A DNA stretch of 7,238 nucleotides from Pseudomonadota bacterium (GCA_021848375.1 JAJZUR010000079.1:1-7238), one strand, 5' to 3'; shown: positions 1 through 6,054, counted from the stretch's first letter. Translations and numbers: made by a program. The notes: a model not told the origin generated them from the sequence alone.

Positions 1-848
1 TTTTCAAAAACAACAATCACTTTGCCTTGAAGATCACGTTTACAATAGATGATTTTCTCATCCCCTTGCGAATAGATAACTTCTTTCTTTTTAAGATTTT
101 CGCTTTCTGAGAGGCCAGCAATGATAAGTTTCTTTAAGATTTTTTTGGGAGAAATGTATTCTCCCTTATTAAGCCTCATTGCAAATTCGTTCGCGGCTGC
201 TCTAATCAATATTTCCTTAGAGGGATCTTTTAACAAACAAATCAACTTGTAAGCGGGCTTCACTTTAATTTCTAGTTTGTTTTGAAAAAGAACCCGGATC
301 CAGTCATAATCAAAAAGTTCGGCTGATTTCACCATTCTAGAGATTAGCCCTTGCGTAATTCCCATCGCTTTTGCCATTTCAGTTTGATTTCTAAAAATTC
401 CCGCCCGTAATTGTTGCGCGAAAGAAAATGCGCGTTCAAATTCTGAAATGTCTTTTGAATCGGAATTCTCAGTATGCATTAGGATCATGCACGTCTTGTC
501 ATCTGCCTCAGTAACTTTGGCAAGTAATTTTTGATTTGGAATTTGAGAGCAGGCAAACCAGCGGCGAACGCCATATATAATTTCATAGTCATAGTTAGGA
601 TCATCCTTGATTTGCCTAACCAATACATGCTCGATTTGACCATTTTTCTGAATGGAATTAATTAGGTCGAAACAGCGTTCTTTAGTTAACCAGGCCCCAT
701 CGCGATTATGGAACTTCCAGGGTTTACAGCGTTTGGGATCAATTTCTTTAGTCGCCAATTTTAAGTGGCTTTCAGAAAGATCATTTGTACTAGACTCCAT
801 TTTGGAATGACTTCTGGTTTTCGTATCTATTACTAAAACATCTGACAT
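1..848 (-). CDS. ParB-like (P1/SopB-type) DNA-partition protein, partial (C-terminus beyond window)
   Basis: An uninterrupted reading frame runs leftward from ATG at 848 for 282 codons to the window edge. It resembles plasmid-type ParB proteins, which bind centromere-like sites and act with a ParA ATPase in segregation. The ParB N-terminal domain spans about residues 36-130, with the 'GERR' box present as YGVRRWFAC (92-100) and the 'ENxxR' box as TENSDSKDIS (126-135). A helix-turn-helix follows at about 155-178 (QTEMAKAMGITQGLISRM). Residues 200-282 are lysine-rich and end in a beta-like segment (GKVIVVFE) that may start the dimerisation domain; the family is usually around 300-340 residues, so little is probably missing. 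The start is supported by CAGGAG 8 bases upstream. No parA lies upstream, where parAB operons normally carry it. Odd: Glu of GERR is Val94 and Arg of ENxxR is Ser131. It could also be a ParB-fold transcription regulator rather than a partition protein. Confidence 0.85.
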   Translation of the reverse strand, partial: MSDVLVIDTKTRSHSKMESSTNDLSESHLKLATKEIDPKRCKPWKFHNRDGAWLTKERCFDLINSIQKNGQIEHVLVRQIKDDPNYDYEIIYGVRRWFACSQIPNQKLLAKVTEADDKTCMILMHTENSDSKDISEFERAFSFAQQLRAGIFRNQTEMAKAMGITQGLISRMVKSAELFDYDWIRVLFQNKLEIKVKPAYKLICLLKDPSKEILIRAAANEFAMRLNKGEYISPKKILKKLIIAGLSESENLKKKEVIYSQGDEKIIYCKRDLQGKVIVVFE

Positions 849-1096
849 TTTCAGTACTCCTGATGCTCGTATTATACTCCAATTCATATTTTTTAGACTA
901 CTTTTTTATTAAGCCAAGATCTAAATAGAGGTAGTCCCTGAAAATGCCAAGTTAAACCGTTATTTCAATGAATTCAAGATATAATTTTTTGCCGATTTCC
1001 AAGCCAACCTGCAAAAAGACTGATAATGCCAAAATAAAATAATTTTTCCAGAAAATTGAAAATCGGAATCAAAAATGGTAATAATTTGGTAAATTT
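849..1096. other. AT-rich intergenic region between acyltransferase gene and parB-like gene
   Basis: This 248-base gap holds no supportable gene. It contains the parB-like promoter at its left end and four same-strand GCCAA motifs (913-917, 946-950, 1003-1007, 1028-1032), two of them within AATGCCAA (943-950 and 1025-1032). CCGATTT at 992-998 is repeated inverted at 1060-1066 with a long loop. An A/T-only hairpin (AATTTT-TCCAG-AAAATT, 1041-1057) lies downstream of the acyltransferase stop but lacks the GC stem and T-run of an intrinsic terminator. Confidence 0.5.
871..876 (-). promoter_or_regulatory. Probable -10 box of the parB-like gene
   Basis: The minus strand reads a perfect TATAAT here, about 22 bases upstream of the ATG at 848 and just upstream of the CAGGAG ribosome site (857-862). 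Transcription would start near 864, leaving a short leader of about 16 bases. No good -35 is visible: the best hexamer (TAGTCT, 18-base spacing) matches 3 of 6. Confidence 0.45.
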
Positions 1097-2311
1097 TTAC
1101 CTACGTTGACCTTTTCGCGCAATATTCGTAAAGGGTTGACGTGCTAGAATATGATAACTTAGGAACAGAAAAAAAAGAGTTGCGAATGTGATAAGAATGG
1201 GCTTAAGAATACCAGGCATTGTTACATCAACCAGCGCATTTTGTAAAATGATGATGATTGGCCAGTGAAAAATATATGACCAATATGAAGCATCAGCTAA
1301 ATAGCGAACTCGATTATTTCCTTTATTGAAATACTGTTGAAATACGCCAGTTATGAATAGAATTAAGGACCACGTGCTGAGTGCATAAACCACACGAACC
1401 ATGATAACCATACCACTGAATGGTTTGGCATCCTGCCCTAAATGGTTAAATGTACACATCAGTAACAAGAAACTAAGCAATACTAGGATTAAATAGGTTC
1501 GACGTTTTTGGACAAATAGCATTAGAAGCTCAGGTTGTCGTTTGATTAACCAGCCAAACCAGAAAAATACGCTGTAATAAAACAATAAACGATATTGCGG
1601 TATAAAATCGAGCGGTGTGTCTACTCCATTTAATTCCATAAAAAATAGCATAGGTAGCGTTAAGGCAACCAGCACAGCAATATGGTATTGAGAGTGCATA
1701 AGACGGGAAAATACTTTATCAACGTTAGTCCATTGGATTCGCATGAATTTAAATACAGTTATCAATACTGCAGCACCACTGTATAAGAGAAGCAAATAAT
1801 ATAAATACCACAAATGAAAAATTGGCAAGCCAATCAAAGCGGGAGGTTTGGTCAAATCCTGTAGATTACTGAAAGCAATCAAGATCATTGTAAAAAACCA
1901 ACCAATCAAAAACGGAAGTCCGATACGTAATAATCTATTTTTAATTAAATAGAAAAGATTTTTCTTTTGATATATTAAATTTGCAAAAAAACCACTGAGG
2001 AGAAAGAAAAGCTCCATGCGAAATGAGTGAATAATTAAAATGCCTACATCAAACACCGTATTATGATAAGGATCTTGAACAGGCCAATAAGTGGGGCATA
2101 AATATGAATAGGCTAATGAACTATGAAACCAAATACCCAAAAGCATCGCAAAGCTTCGCAGGGCATCCAGTGAATGGAATCGCTCGGGAGTACAATAAGC
2201 AATTGGGTTTATCGTTGCATTTGCTTCGCCAAGCGGGTCTTTTACTATTTCACTGGAAATCATGGATGAGATCCTTGTGGATGGATTTGAGACGCATTCT
2301 GTTCGATGCAT
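1097..2311 (-). CDS. OpgC/MdoC-like membrane acyltransferase (Acyl_transf_3 family)
   Basis: The 404-residue product is a polytopic inner-membrane acyltransferase of the Acyl_transf_3 (PF01757) type. Members transfer acyl groups such as succinyl or acetyl to periplasmic glucans, O-antigen or peptidoglycan. The N-terminal signature RFHSLDALRSFAMLLGIWFHSSLAY (residues 44-68) resembles OpgC/MdoC, the osmoregulated periplasmic glucan succinyltransferase, more than the O-acetyltransferases, and the length is close to MdoC (about 385). Also visible are RLLRIGLPF (126-134), FHLWYLYYLL (165-174) and SYWSYIFHWP (342-351), the conserved late Tyr/His-Trp-Pro segment, with about ten hydrophobic segments. 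No opgG/opgH lies alongside, so the acceptor is unknown. Start choice: ATG at 2311 has no Shine-Dalgarno, whereas Met17 (2263) has AAGGA (2272-2276) 8 bases upstream. Both are well before the conserved domain; Met17 is the better-supported start. The family is firm, OpgC function is not. Confidence 0.85.
   Translation of the reverse strand: MHRTECVSNPSTRISSMISSEIVKDPLGEANATINPIAYCTPERFHSLDALRSFAMLLGIWFHSSLAYSYLCPTYWPVQDPYHNTVFDVGILIIHSFRMELFFLLSGFFANLIYQKKNLFYLIKNRLLRIGLPFLIGWFFTMILIAFSNLQDLTKPPALIGLPIFHLWYLYYLLLLYSGAAVLITVFKFMRIQWTNVDKVFSRLMHSQYHIAVLVALTLPMLFFMELNGVDTPLDFIPQYRLLFYYSVFFWFGWLIKRQPELLMLFVQKRRTYLILVLLSFLLLMCTFNHLGQDAKPFSGMVIMVRVVYALSTWSLILFITGVFQQYFNKGNNRVRYLADASYWSYIFHWPIIIILQNALVDVTMPGILKPILITFATLFFLFLSYHILARQPFTNIARKGQRR
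2272..2276 (-). promoter_or_regulatory. Ribosome binding site favouring an internal start (2263) of the acyltransferase
   Basis: The minus strand reads AAGGA here, 8 bases before an in-frame ATG at 2261-2263. The upstream ATG at 2309-2311 has no purine-rich site ahead of it. This favours a 388-residue protein over the 404-residue one. Confidence 0.4.
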
Positions 2312-2413
2312 TTTAGAATAAAAACGTTATAAATCAAACAATTATCTCCTGATTGCTAGAACCCCAACTTCTATGTTAAACTGTTTTCAATTAAAGATAA
2401 TTGTATGCCATTT

Positions 2414-2424
2414 TATGATAAGGA
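2414..2424 (+). promoter_or_regulatory. Possible -10 box and ribosome site of the small membrane protein gene
   Basis: TATGAT at 2414-2419 is a 5/6 match to a -10 box, but the hexamer 17 bases upstream (TTAAAG, 2391-2396) is poor. AAGGA at 2420-2424 lies 12 bases before the ATG at 2437, a rather long spacing. If the ribosome site is used, this -10 would be too close, and a promoter further upstream (for example GATAAT at 2396-2401) would be needed. Confidence 0.25.
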
Positions 2425-2436
2425 TATAGTTAACCT

Positions 2437-2715
2437 ATGTTGACCTCATTACTAGAATTGGGACAAAGCGTGCCAGATGTTTTAGGATTAGTTGGGGTCG
2501 TGGTTATTCTTTGGTATTATTTATTATTACAACTTGGCAAATGCGTATCAGATAGTCTTTGTTTTTCACTGGCCAATTTTATAGGTTCCGTACTTCTTTT
2601 AATCTCACTTTGGTTTAATTGGAATTTGGCCTCGGTTATCATCGAAATCGCGTGGCTAGGCATCAGTTTATATGGGATCTTAAAATACGTAAGACGCCTC
2701 AAATTACAGCCTTAA
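2437..2715 (+). CDS. Small three-helix membrane protein, CBU_0592-like family
   Basis: The 92-residue product has three hydrophobic segments at about residues 13-32, 43-60 and 64-82 and a basic C-terminal tail (KYVRRLKLQP), consistent with an inner-membrane protein whose tail faces the cytoplasm. The conserved pattern DVLGLVGV (14-21), YYLLLQLGK (27-35), NFIGSVLLLISLWFNWN (47-63) and SVIIEIAWLGISLYGI (66-81) matches what I recall of the CBU_0592-type domain, a small membrane family found in many bacteria and named from Coxiella burnetii. The helix pattern also resembles lipid-A-disaccharide-synthase N-terminal-like domains. No biochemical function is known to me. The polar Asn, Glu and Trp residues inside the helices suggest a specific intramembrane role or oligomerisation. 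The gene is divergent from the acyltransferase across 125 bases and convergent with the GIN-domain gene, with only 6 bases between stop codons. Confidence 0.8.
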   Translation: MLTSLLELGQSVPDVLGLVGVVVILWYYLLLQLGKCVSDSLCFSLANFIGSVLLLISLWFNWNLASVIIEIAWLGISLYGILKYVRRLKLQP

Positions 2716-2721
2716 CCCCCC

Positions 2722-3441
2722 CTACCCTAATGGAATTATCTCGCCTTCTCCGGCAATCTCTTGAGTGATTTTAGGCTTACCATAATATTTAACTTTACCA
2801 ACTCCATCGATTTTAACGTCCATCACTTCAATGGCTTTCACTTCGGCTTCTCCAGCGCCGCTGATTTGGATATTCACTTGGGTTGCTGCCAGATTTTTTG
2901 CTTGAATGCTACCAGAACCTTCGATTTGGATATTTTCTGCAAGACTCGTGCCTTGAGCGGTTACTTTGGAGCTGCCTGAAATTTTAATGTTAAGTTTGTT
3001 AGCCTTGGCTTTAAGATTTGCACTTCCTGAACCTAGAAGTGTCAGGTTGAAAATGGGGGTCGTCAGTGTATCTTTGCAGGTAATGTTAATAGCACCGGTC
3101 GAGGTTATATCTTCTATGTTTTTCACCGTGACATAGTAATTCACCAGTCCTTCCACAGATTGCTCTTCATTTGTAGACCCCAAATAAAGGTGATAGTCAT
3201 GCACGTCACTTTTAATGTGACTTAAAGAATTTGCATTTCCTTCAATGACTAACGATTCTTTGCTGCCTTGTTTGAGAAATAAATGTCCAGCGCCGGATAT
3301 AGATATATTCTTGAATTGCGCAATTTCTCTCTTTTGCTTTAGGAAATCTTTTGACGTTCCTTCTTGTCCTTTTGCGTGTAAGGATCCTACTATTAATAGG
3401 CAAAGAAAGATTAGTGTCCTAAAAAAATGTTGTCTCATCAT
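2722..3441 (-). CDS. Secreted DUF2807 (head GIN domain) beta-solenoid protein
   Basis: The 239-residue product starts with a Sec signal peptide: basic MMRQHFFR, a hydrophobic core at about 8-20, and a likely cleavage after SLHA (residue 23). The rest matches the DUF2807/'head GIN domain' family (PF10988), which forms right-handed beta-solenoids. The Gly-x-Gly turns recur at a regular pitch: GSGS (137-140), SGSS (155-158), GSGS (175-178), SGAG (194-197), DGVG (212-215) and GEGE (231-234), 18-20 residues apart. The ending KYYGKPKITQEIAGEGEI is typical of the family C-terminus, so the protein looks full length. It should be periplasmic or surface-associated. Its annotation as an autotransporter adhesin head is historical; no membrane anchor is seen, and the role is unknown. 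AGGA 10 bases upstream supports ATG at 3441, with an adjacent second ATG. It is probably monocistronic. Confidence 0.85.
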   Translation of the reverse strand: MMRQHFFRTLIFLCLLIVGSLHAKGQEGTSKDFLKQKREIAQFKNISISGAGHLFLKQGSKESLVIEGNANSLSHIKSDVHDYHLYLGSTNEEQSVEGLVNYYVTVKNIEDITSTGAINITCKDTLTTPIFNLTLLGSGSANLKAKANKLNIKISGSSKVTAQGTSLAENIQIEGSGSIQAKNLAATQVNIQISGAGEAEVKAIEVMDVKIDGVGKVKYYGKPKITQEIAGEGEIIPLG

Positions 3442-3492
3442 CTGTTGAATATCCTGTCCGTGTTAAAGCCTTTCAAGAATAGGTTAAATAAC

Positions 3493-3514
3493 TTAATGTT
3501 GGGAATAACATTAA
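3493..3514. repeat. Perfect inverted repeat (8-bp arms, 6-bp spacer), operator- or hairpin-like
   Basis: TTAATGTT (3493-3500) and AACATTAA (3507-3514) are exact inverted copies around GGGAAT. The element lies 52 bases upstream of the GIN-domain gene start and just downstream of the proposed transcription start. It could be a repressor operator or a leader hairpin. It is unlikely to be a terminator for the upstream gene, because the stem has only two G-C pairs and no T-run follows. Confidence 0.6.
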
Positions 3515-3524
3515 TTCTTGCAAA

Positions 3525-3533
3525 ACTATACCA
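3525..3533 (-). promoter_or_regulatory. Extended -10 promoter element for the GIN-domain gene
   Basis: The minus strand reads TGGTATAGT, an extended -10 (TGn plus a 5/6 match to TATAAT). No convincing -35 is seen, which extended -10 promoters tolerate. Transcription would begin near 3518, giving a leader of about 77 bases that includes the perfect inverted repeat at 3493-3514. Confidence 0.4.
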
Positions 3534-3566
3534 TTGAAATAAAAACAACGAAAGATCTCTCTGCCT

Positions 3567-4415
3567 TTACCCCCCTAAGGGGCCGCTACCTTCTCCCTTA
3601 TCTTCATATTGTTTGTTATTGCTCGCACGCATTTCCTTTTTCCAAGGTAAGTTGTGATAATAAGCGCTTTCTTCTACTGGAAAAATTGGGTATTTAATGA
3701 TGGAAAAATAGGGAGAAAAGTCAAAATCACTGGGAGTAAAAAGGCGTGGATTGCGTTCTGTTAGTTCAATGTTTTTTTCACTGTCAAGTGATACCAATGG
3801 TAAAATAGGAAAGTGAACGGATTGAAATGCTTCTGCGATCATTGAAGAACAAATATCTTCCATCGTTTGAGAATTGCTATGTTGAAATAAATAGGCGCCC
3901 CATTTTTGTGGCAATAAAGTCCAAGGCATTAAAATTCTGAAAAGATCTAAAACATTTCTGATACTATAATGAGCGCCCAATCGGCCAATAGCATAAGAGA
4001 TGACCTTTTCTGCATCCTCCGCTGCAAGACCTCCCGGCCTTAAAATTCGTATGTGATCATTTTCATAATTACGTATCGGATTGACGATAGTCCCTTTCCC
4101 CATTTCACTTTCCACGATTAATTGGGTTTCTGGTTGACATTGGCAGTATTGAGTGATTTTATTTCGTAAAGTAGGATCCGTAATCTCTTGGAGGTGACCA
4201 ATATACAGCATGGCGTGCGACCAAGGGCTTTGTGTAACGCGTTTAACAAATGCACTAATACGACTTCGGCCTTCGACTAATAGCACATCGCCAGGAAGAA
4301 TTTTCGTACAAATTTGCTGGAAATCGGAAAGATAGGCTCTTTTAGGCGGCGCATTCTTAAGCAACCATTGGCTAAAAGCATTAATGATTTTTTGACCTAG
4401 TTTCACTTGTCTCAT
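3567..4415 (-). CDS. YiiX/YebB-like permuted NlpC/P60 cysteine hydrolase
   Basis: The 282-residue product belongs to the YiiX/YebB-like family (Peptidase_C92, PF05708), a circularly permuted NlpC/P60 papain-like fold in which the catalytic His precedes the Cys. The His is in SPWSHAMLYIG (His67), preceded by the barrel-opening PGDVLLVEGRSRISAFVKRVTQS (41-63). An acidic partner is likely in VESEMGKG (Glu102 or Glu104), and the Cys is in EDICSSMIAEAF (Cys189). All key residues are present, so it is probably active, possibly on peptide, amide or acyl-ester bonds; the substrate is unknown. No signal peptide or transmembrane helix is visible. The C-terminus beyond about 260 is hydrophilic and acidic/basic, ending in GEGSGPLGG, and may be unstructured. 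ATG at 4415 has no clear Shine-Dalgarno. The gene stands alone, 118 bases from the permease gene and 125 bases before the GIN-domain gene. Confidence 0.85.
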   Translation of the reverse strand: MRQVKLGQKIINAFSQWLLKNAPPKRAYLSDFQQICTKILPGDVLLVEGRSRISAFVKRVTQSPWSHAMLYIGHLQEITDPTLRNKITQYCQCQPETQLIVESEMGKGTIVNPIRNYENDHIRILRPGGLAAEDAEKVISYAIGRLGAHYSIRNVLDLFRILMPWTLLPQKWGAYLFQHSNSQTMEDICSSMIAEAFQSVHFPILPLVSLDSEKNIELTERNPRLFTPSDFDFSPYFSIIKYPIFPVEESAYYHNLPWKKEMRASNNKQYEDKGEGSGPLGG

Positions 4416-4464
4416 AAAGTACTATTTTTGACCAATCTTAATATAATAGTTAGGTTAATGCTGG

Positions 4465-4493
4465 CATCGGAAGATTTCCAATGACATATTATA
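4465..4493 (-). promoter_or_regulatory. Possible -10 box and leader hairpin of the cysteine hydrolase gene
   Basis: The minus strand reads TATAAT at 4488-4493 with no recognisable -35. Immediately downstream, where a transcript would begin, an inverted repeat occupies 4465-4483: CATTGGAA and TTCCGATG around a 3-base loop, 7 of 8 pairs. The predicted leader to the ATG at 4415 is about 66 bases. Confidence 0.3.
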
Positions 4494-4494
4494 T

Positions 4495-4506
4495 TTTAGT
4501 ACTAAA
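4495..4506. repeat. 12-bp perfect palindrome TTTAGTACTAAA
   Basis: The sequence TTTAGTACTAAA reads the same on both strands. It sits directly upstream of the proposed -10 of the hydrolase gene, where it covers the -35 region. Its right half belongs to a longer near-direct repeat (AGTACTA..xTTGAC) at 4498-4512, whose partner is at 4418-4432. Confidence 0.45.
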
Positions 4507-4533
4507 GTTGACTTTTGGGGGGTGTGAATCGTC

Positions 4534-5904
4534 TTAATGCCGATCCACGCGACTATGAGAGTAACTATAAGAAAAATAAACGACAAGTCCAATGATCATC
4601 CAGGTAATAAAGCGCATCCAGGTGATCCAGGGTAGGCTAATCATCAGGTAACAACAGAATATAATCCCTAAAAGAGGAATAGCAGGTGAAAACGGTGTTT
4701 TAAACGGACGAGGTAAATTCGGTTTACTGTAACGTAAAAAGAGGGCGCTAAAGCAAACAATAACGAACGCGGCGAGCGTTCCGATATTCACTAATTCAGC
4801 AACTTCTCGCATAGAGAAAAACCCTGCAATCAAAGACATTAGAATGCCGCTGATAAAGATAACTCTGATTGGCGTATGCGTTTTAGGATGCACATGGGAA
4901 AAGCCTTTTGGCAATAATCCATCCCTAGACATAGAGTAAAAAACGCGTGACATGCTGTACATAAATATCAACATGACAGAGGTTAAACCGGCAATAGCGC
5001 CTAAGGCAATCATATCCGCACTGATCTTGTGGCCCAATCGTAAAATGGCGTCTGCAACTGGAGACTGAGTATTTAATGTTGTGTAAGCAGCAATGCCTGT
5101 CAAAAGACCCGACACAAGAATATAAACCATCGTACAAATGCCAAGCGATCCAATAATCCCAATGGAGAGATCTTTTTGGGGATCTTTAGCTTCTTCCGCT
5201 GCCGTTGAAACGGCATCAAATCCAATAAAGGCAAAGAATACGAGCGCGGCTCCTTCCACCATTCCACTCCATCCGAATGGCATAAAAGGGTGCCAATTCC
5301 CAGGTTTTACTTCTGGTATGGCGGCCACAATAAAAATCCCGATGGCGATAAGCTTAATAAAAACAATGGCCATATTAAAGCGTGCGCTTTGTTTAACGCC
5401 CAACATCAATACTCCGCTTAATAATAAAATGATTAACATTGCTGGTAAATTAAGTATTCCGCCATCTCCTGGGCTTTTTAATAATGTTTGTGGTATAGAG
5501 AATCCAAAGGTCATTAACGCATCGTTTACGTAATGAGACCAGCCAATAGCGACGGCACAGGCGCCTATGCCGTACTCTAATACCAAATCCCACCCTATAA
5601 TCCATGCAATAATTTCGCCTAATCCCGCATAAGCATAGCTATAGGCGCTGCCACTGCCGCCAATGCTCGCCGACAGTTCTGCATAGGATAGTGCTGCGAA
5701 CAAGCAAGCAAAACCTGCCAACGCGAAAGACAAAATAATCGCTGGTCCCGCAGTGGTTGCAGCAGCAACTCCAGTTAACACAAAGATCCCAGCGCCAATG
5801 ATTGCTCCAATTCCGAGCAGGGTTAAATCAAAAGCGGATAGAAATCTTCTCAGCTGCCCTGGTGTTTTAGAATGTTCAGTGATTTTGGTTCTGAAAATAT
5901 TCAT
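4534..5904 (-). CDS. APC-superfamily amino-acid permease (cationic amino-acid transporter-like)
   Basis: The 456-residue product is a 12-helix inner-membrane transporter of the amino acid-polyamine-organocation superfamily, CAT-like/YfnA-like group. It probably imports amino acids by proton symport or exchange. The substrate-binding GIGAIIGAGIFVLTG is in helix 1 (31-45), followed by SYAELSASIGGSGSAYSYAY (73-92) in helices 2-3. The CAT-group signature FIGFDAVSTAAEEAKDP (226-242) covers helix 6 and the following loop, SRVFYSMSRDGLLPKGF (319-335) covers helix 8, and the conserved loop RYSKPNLPRPFKTP (391-404) precedes helix 11. Length and topology are full. Substrate specificity cannot be read from sequence, despite the family name. 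Such carriers suit an amino-acid-dependent intracellular life. ATG at 5904 has no Shine-Dalgarno; a 13-bp palindrome occupies that position. A good promoter lies about 85 bases upstream, so the gene is probably transcribed alone. Confidence 0.92.
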   Translation of the reverse strand: MNIFRTKITEHSKTPGQLRRFLSAFDLTLLGIGAIIGAGIFVLTGVAAATTAGPAIILSFALAGFACLFAALSYAELSASIGGSGSAYSYAYAGLGEIIAWIIGWDLVLEYGIGACAVAIGWSHYVNDALMTFGFSIPQTLLKSPGDGGILNLPAMLIILLLSGVLMLGVKQSARFNMAIVFIKLIAIGIFIVAAIPEVKPGNWHPFMPFGWSGMVEGAALVFFAFIGFDAVSTAAEEAKDPQKDLSIGIIGSLGICTMVYILVSGLLTGIAAYTTLNTQSPVADAILRLGHKISADMIALGAIAGLTSVMLIFMYSMSRVFYSMSRDGLLPKGFSHVHPKTHTPIRVIFISGILMSLIAGFFSMREVAELVNIGTLAAFVIVCFSALFLRYSKPNLPRPFKTPFSPAIPLLGIIFCCYLMISLPWITWMRFITWMIIGLVVYFSYSYSHSRVDRH

Positions 5905-5914
5905 GGTTAATTAT

Positions 5915-5927
5915 TTTGCATTGCAAA
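5915..5927. repeat. 13-bp palindrome over the permease ribosome-binding region
   Basis: TTTGCA (5915-5920) and TGCAAA (5922-5927) are perfect inverted arms around a single T. The element ends 10 bases before the permease ATG, where a ribosome site would normally be. With a one-base centre it is a better protein-binding site than a hairpin. Confidence 0.4.
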
Positions 5928-5987
5928 TAGAGATTGTTTTTCATGCATTTTAATATCCGCAAGATTCAAATAAAATAAAGGAAGCAA

Positions 5988-6016
5988 AGTGTATCACTAT
6001 GAAATGGGTAGATCAA
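5988..6016 (-). promoter_or_regulatory. Sigma-70-type promoter for the permease gene
   Basis: On the minus strand, TTGATC (6011-6016; 4/6 match to TTGACA) is followed after exactly 17 bases by TACACT (5988-5993; 4/6 match to TATAAT), with TGA in front as an extended -10. Transcription would start near 5981, leaving a leader of about 77 bases. Confidence 0.5.
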
Positions 6017-6054
6017 CAAAACAAAGAATGAGTTAGTCTTCTTCTAGGCTTTAC

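Noticed and set aside
1041..1066. Hairpin downstream of the acyltransferase as a terminator
   Set aside because: The stem AATTTT/AAAATT is only A-T pairs and is not followed by a T-run on the minus strand, so it does not qualify as an intrinsic terminator.
2104..2316. 70-codon plus-strand open frame opposite the acyltransferase N-terminus
   Set aside because: It is antisense to a recognisable membrane acyltransferase and has no domain or ribosome site; the frame is a by-product of the opposite coding strand.
2713..2724. Shared bidirectional terminator between the convergent genes
   Set aside because: There are only 6 bases between the two stop codons, and no GC-rich hairpin with flanking T/A runs is visible across the junction.
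4925..5137. 70-codon minus-strand frame inside the permease gene
   Set aside because: Same strand but a different frame from a conserved transporter; the Cys-rich translation has no recognisable pattern.
5138..5533. 131-codon open frame on the plus strand
   Set aside because: It lies wholly antisense to the permease, whose 12-helix protein is well conserved. Its translation shows no family signature, and it has no ribosome site or promoter of its own.
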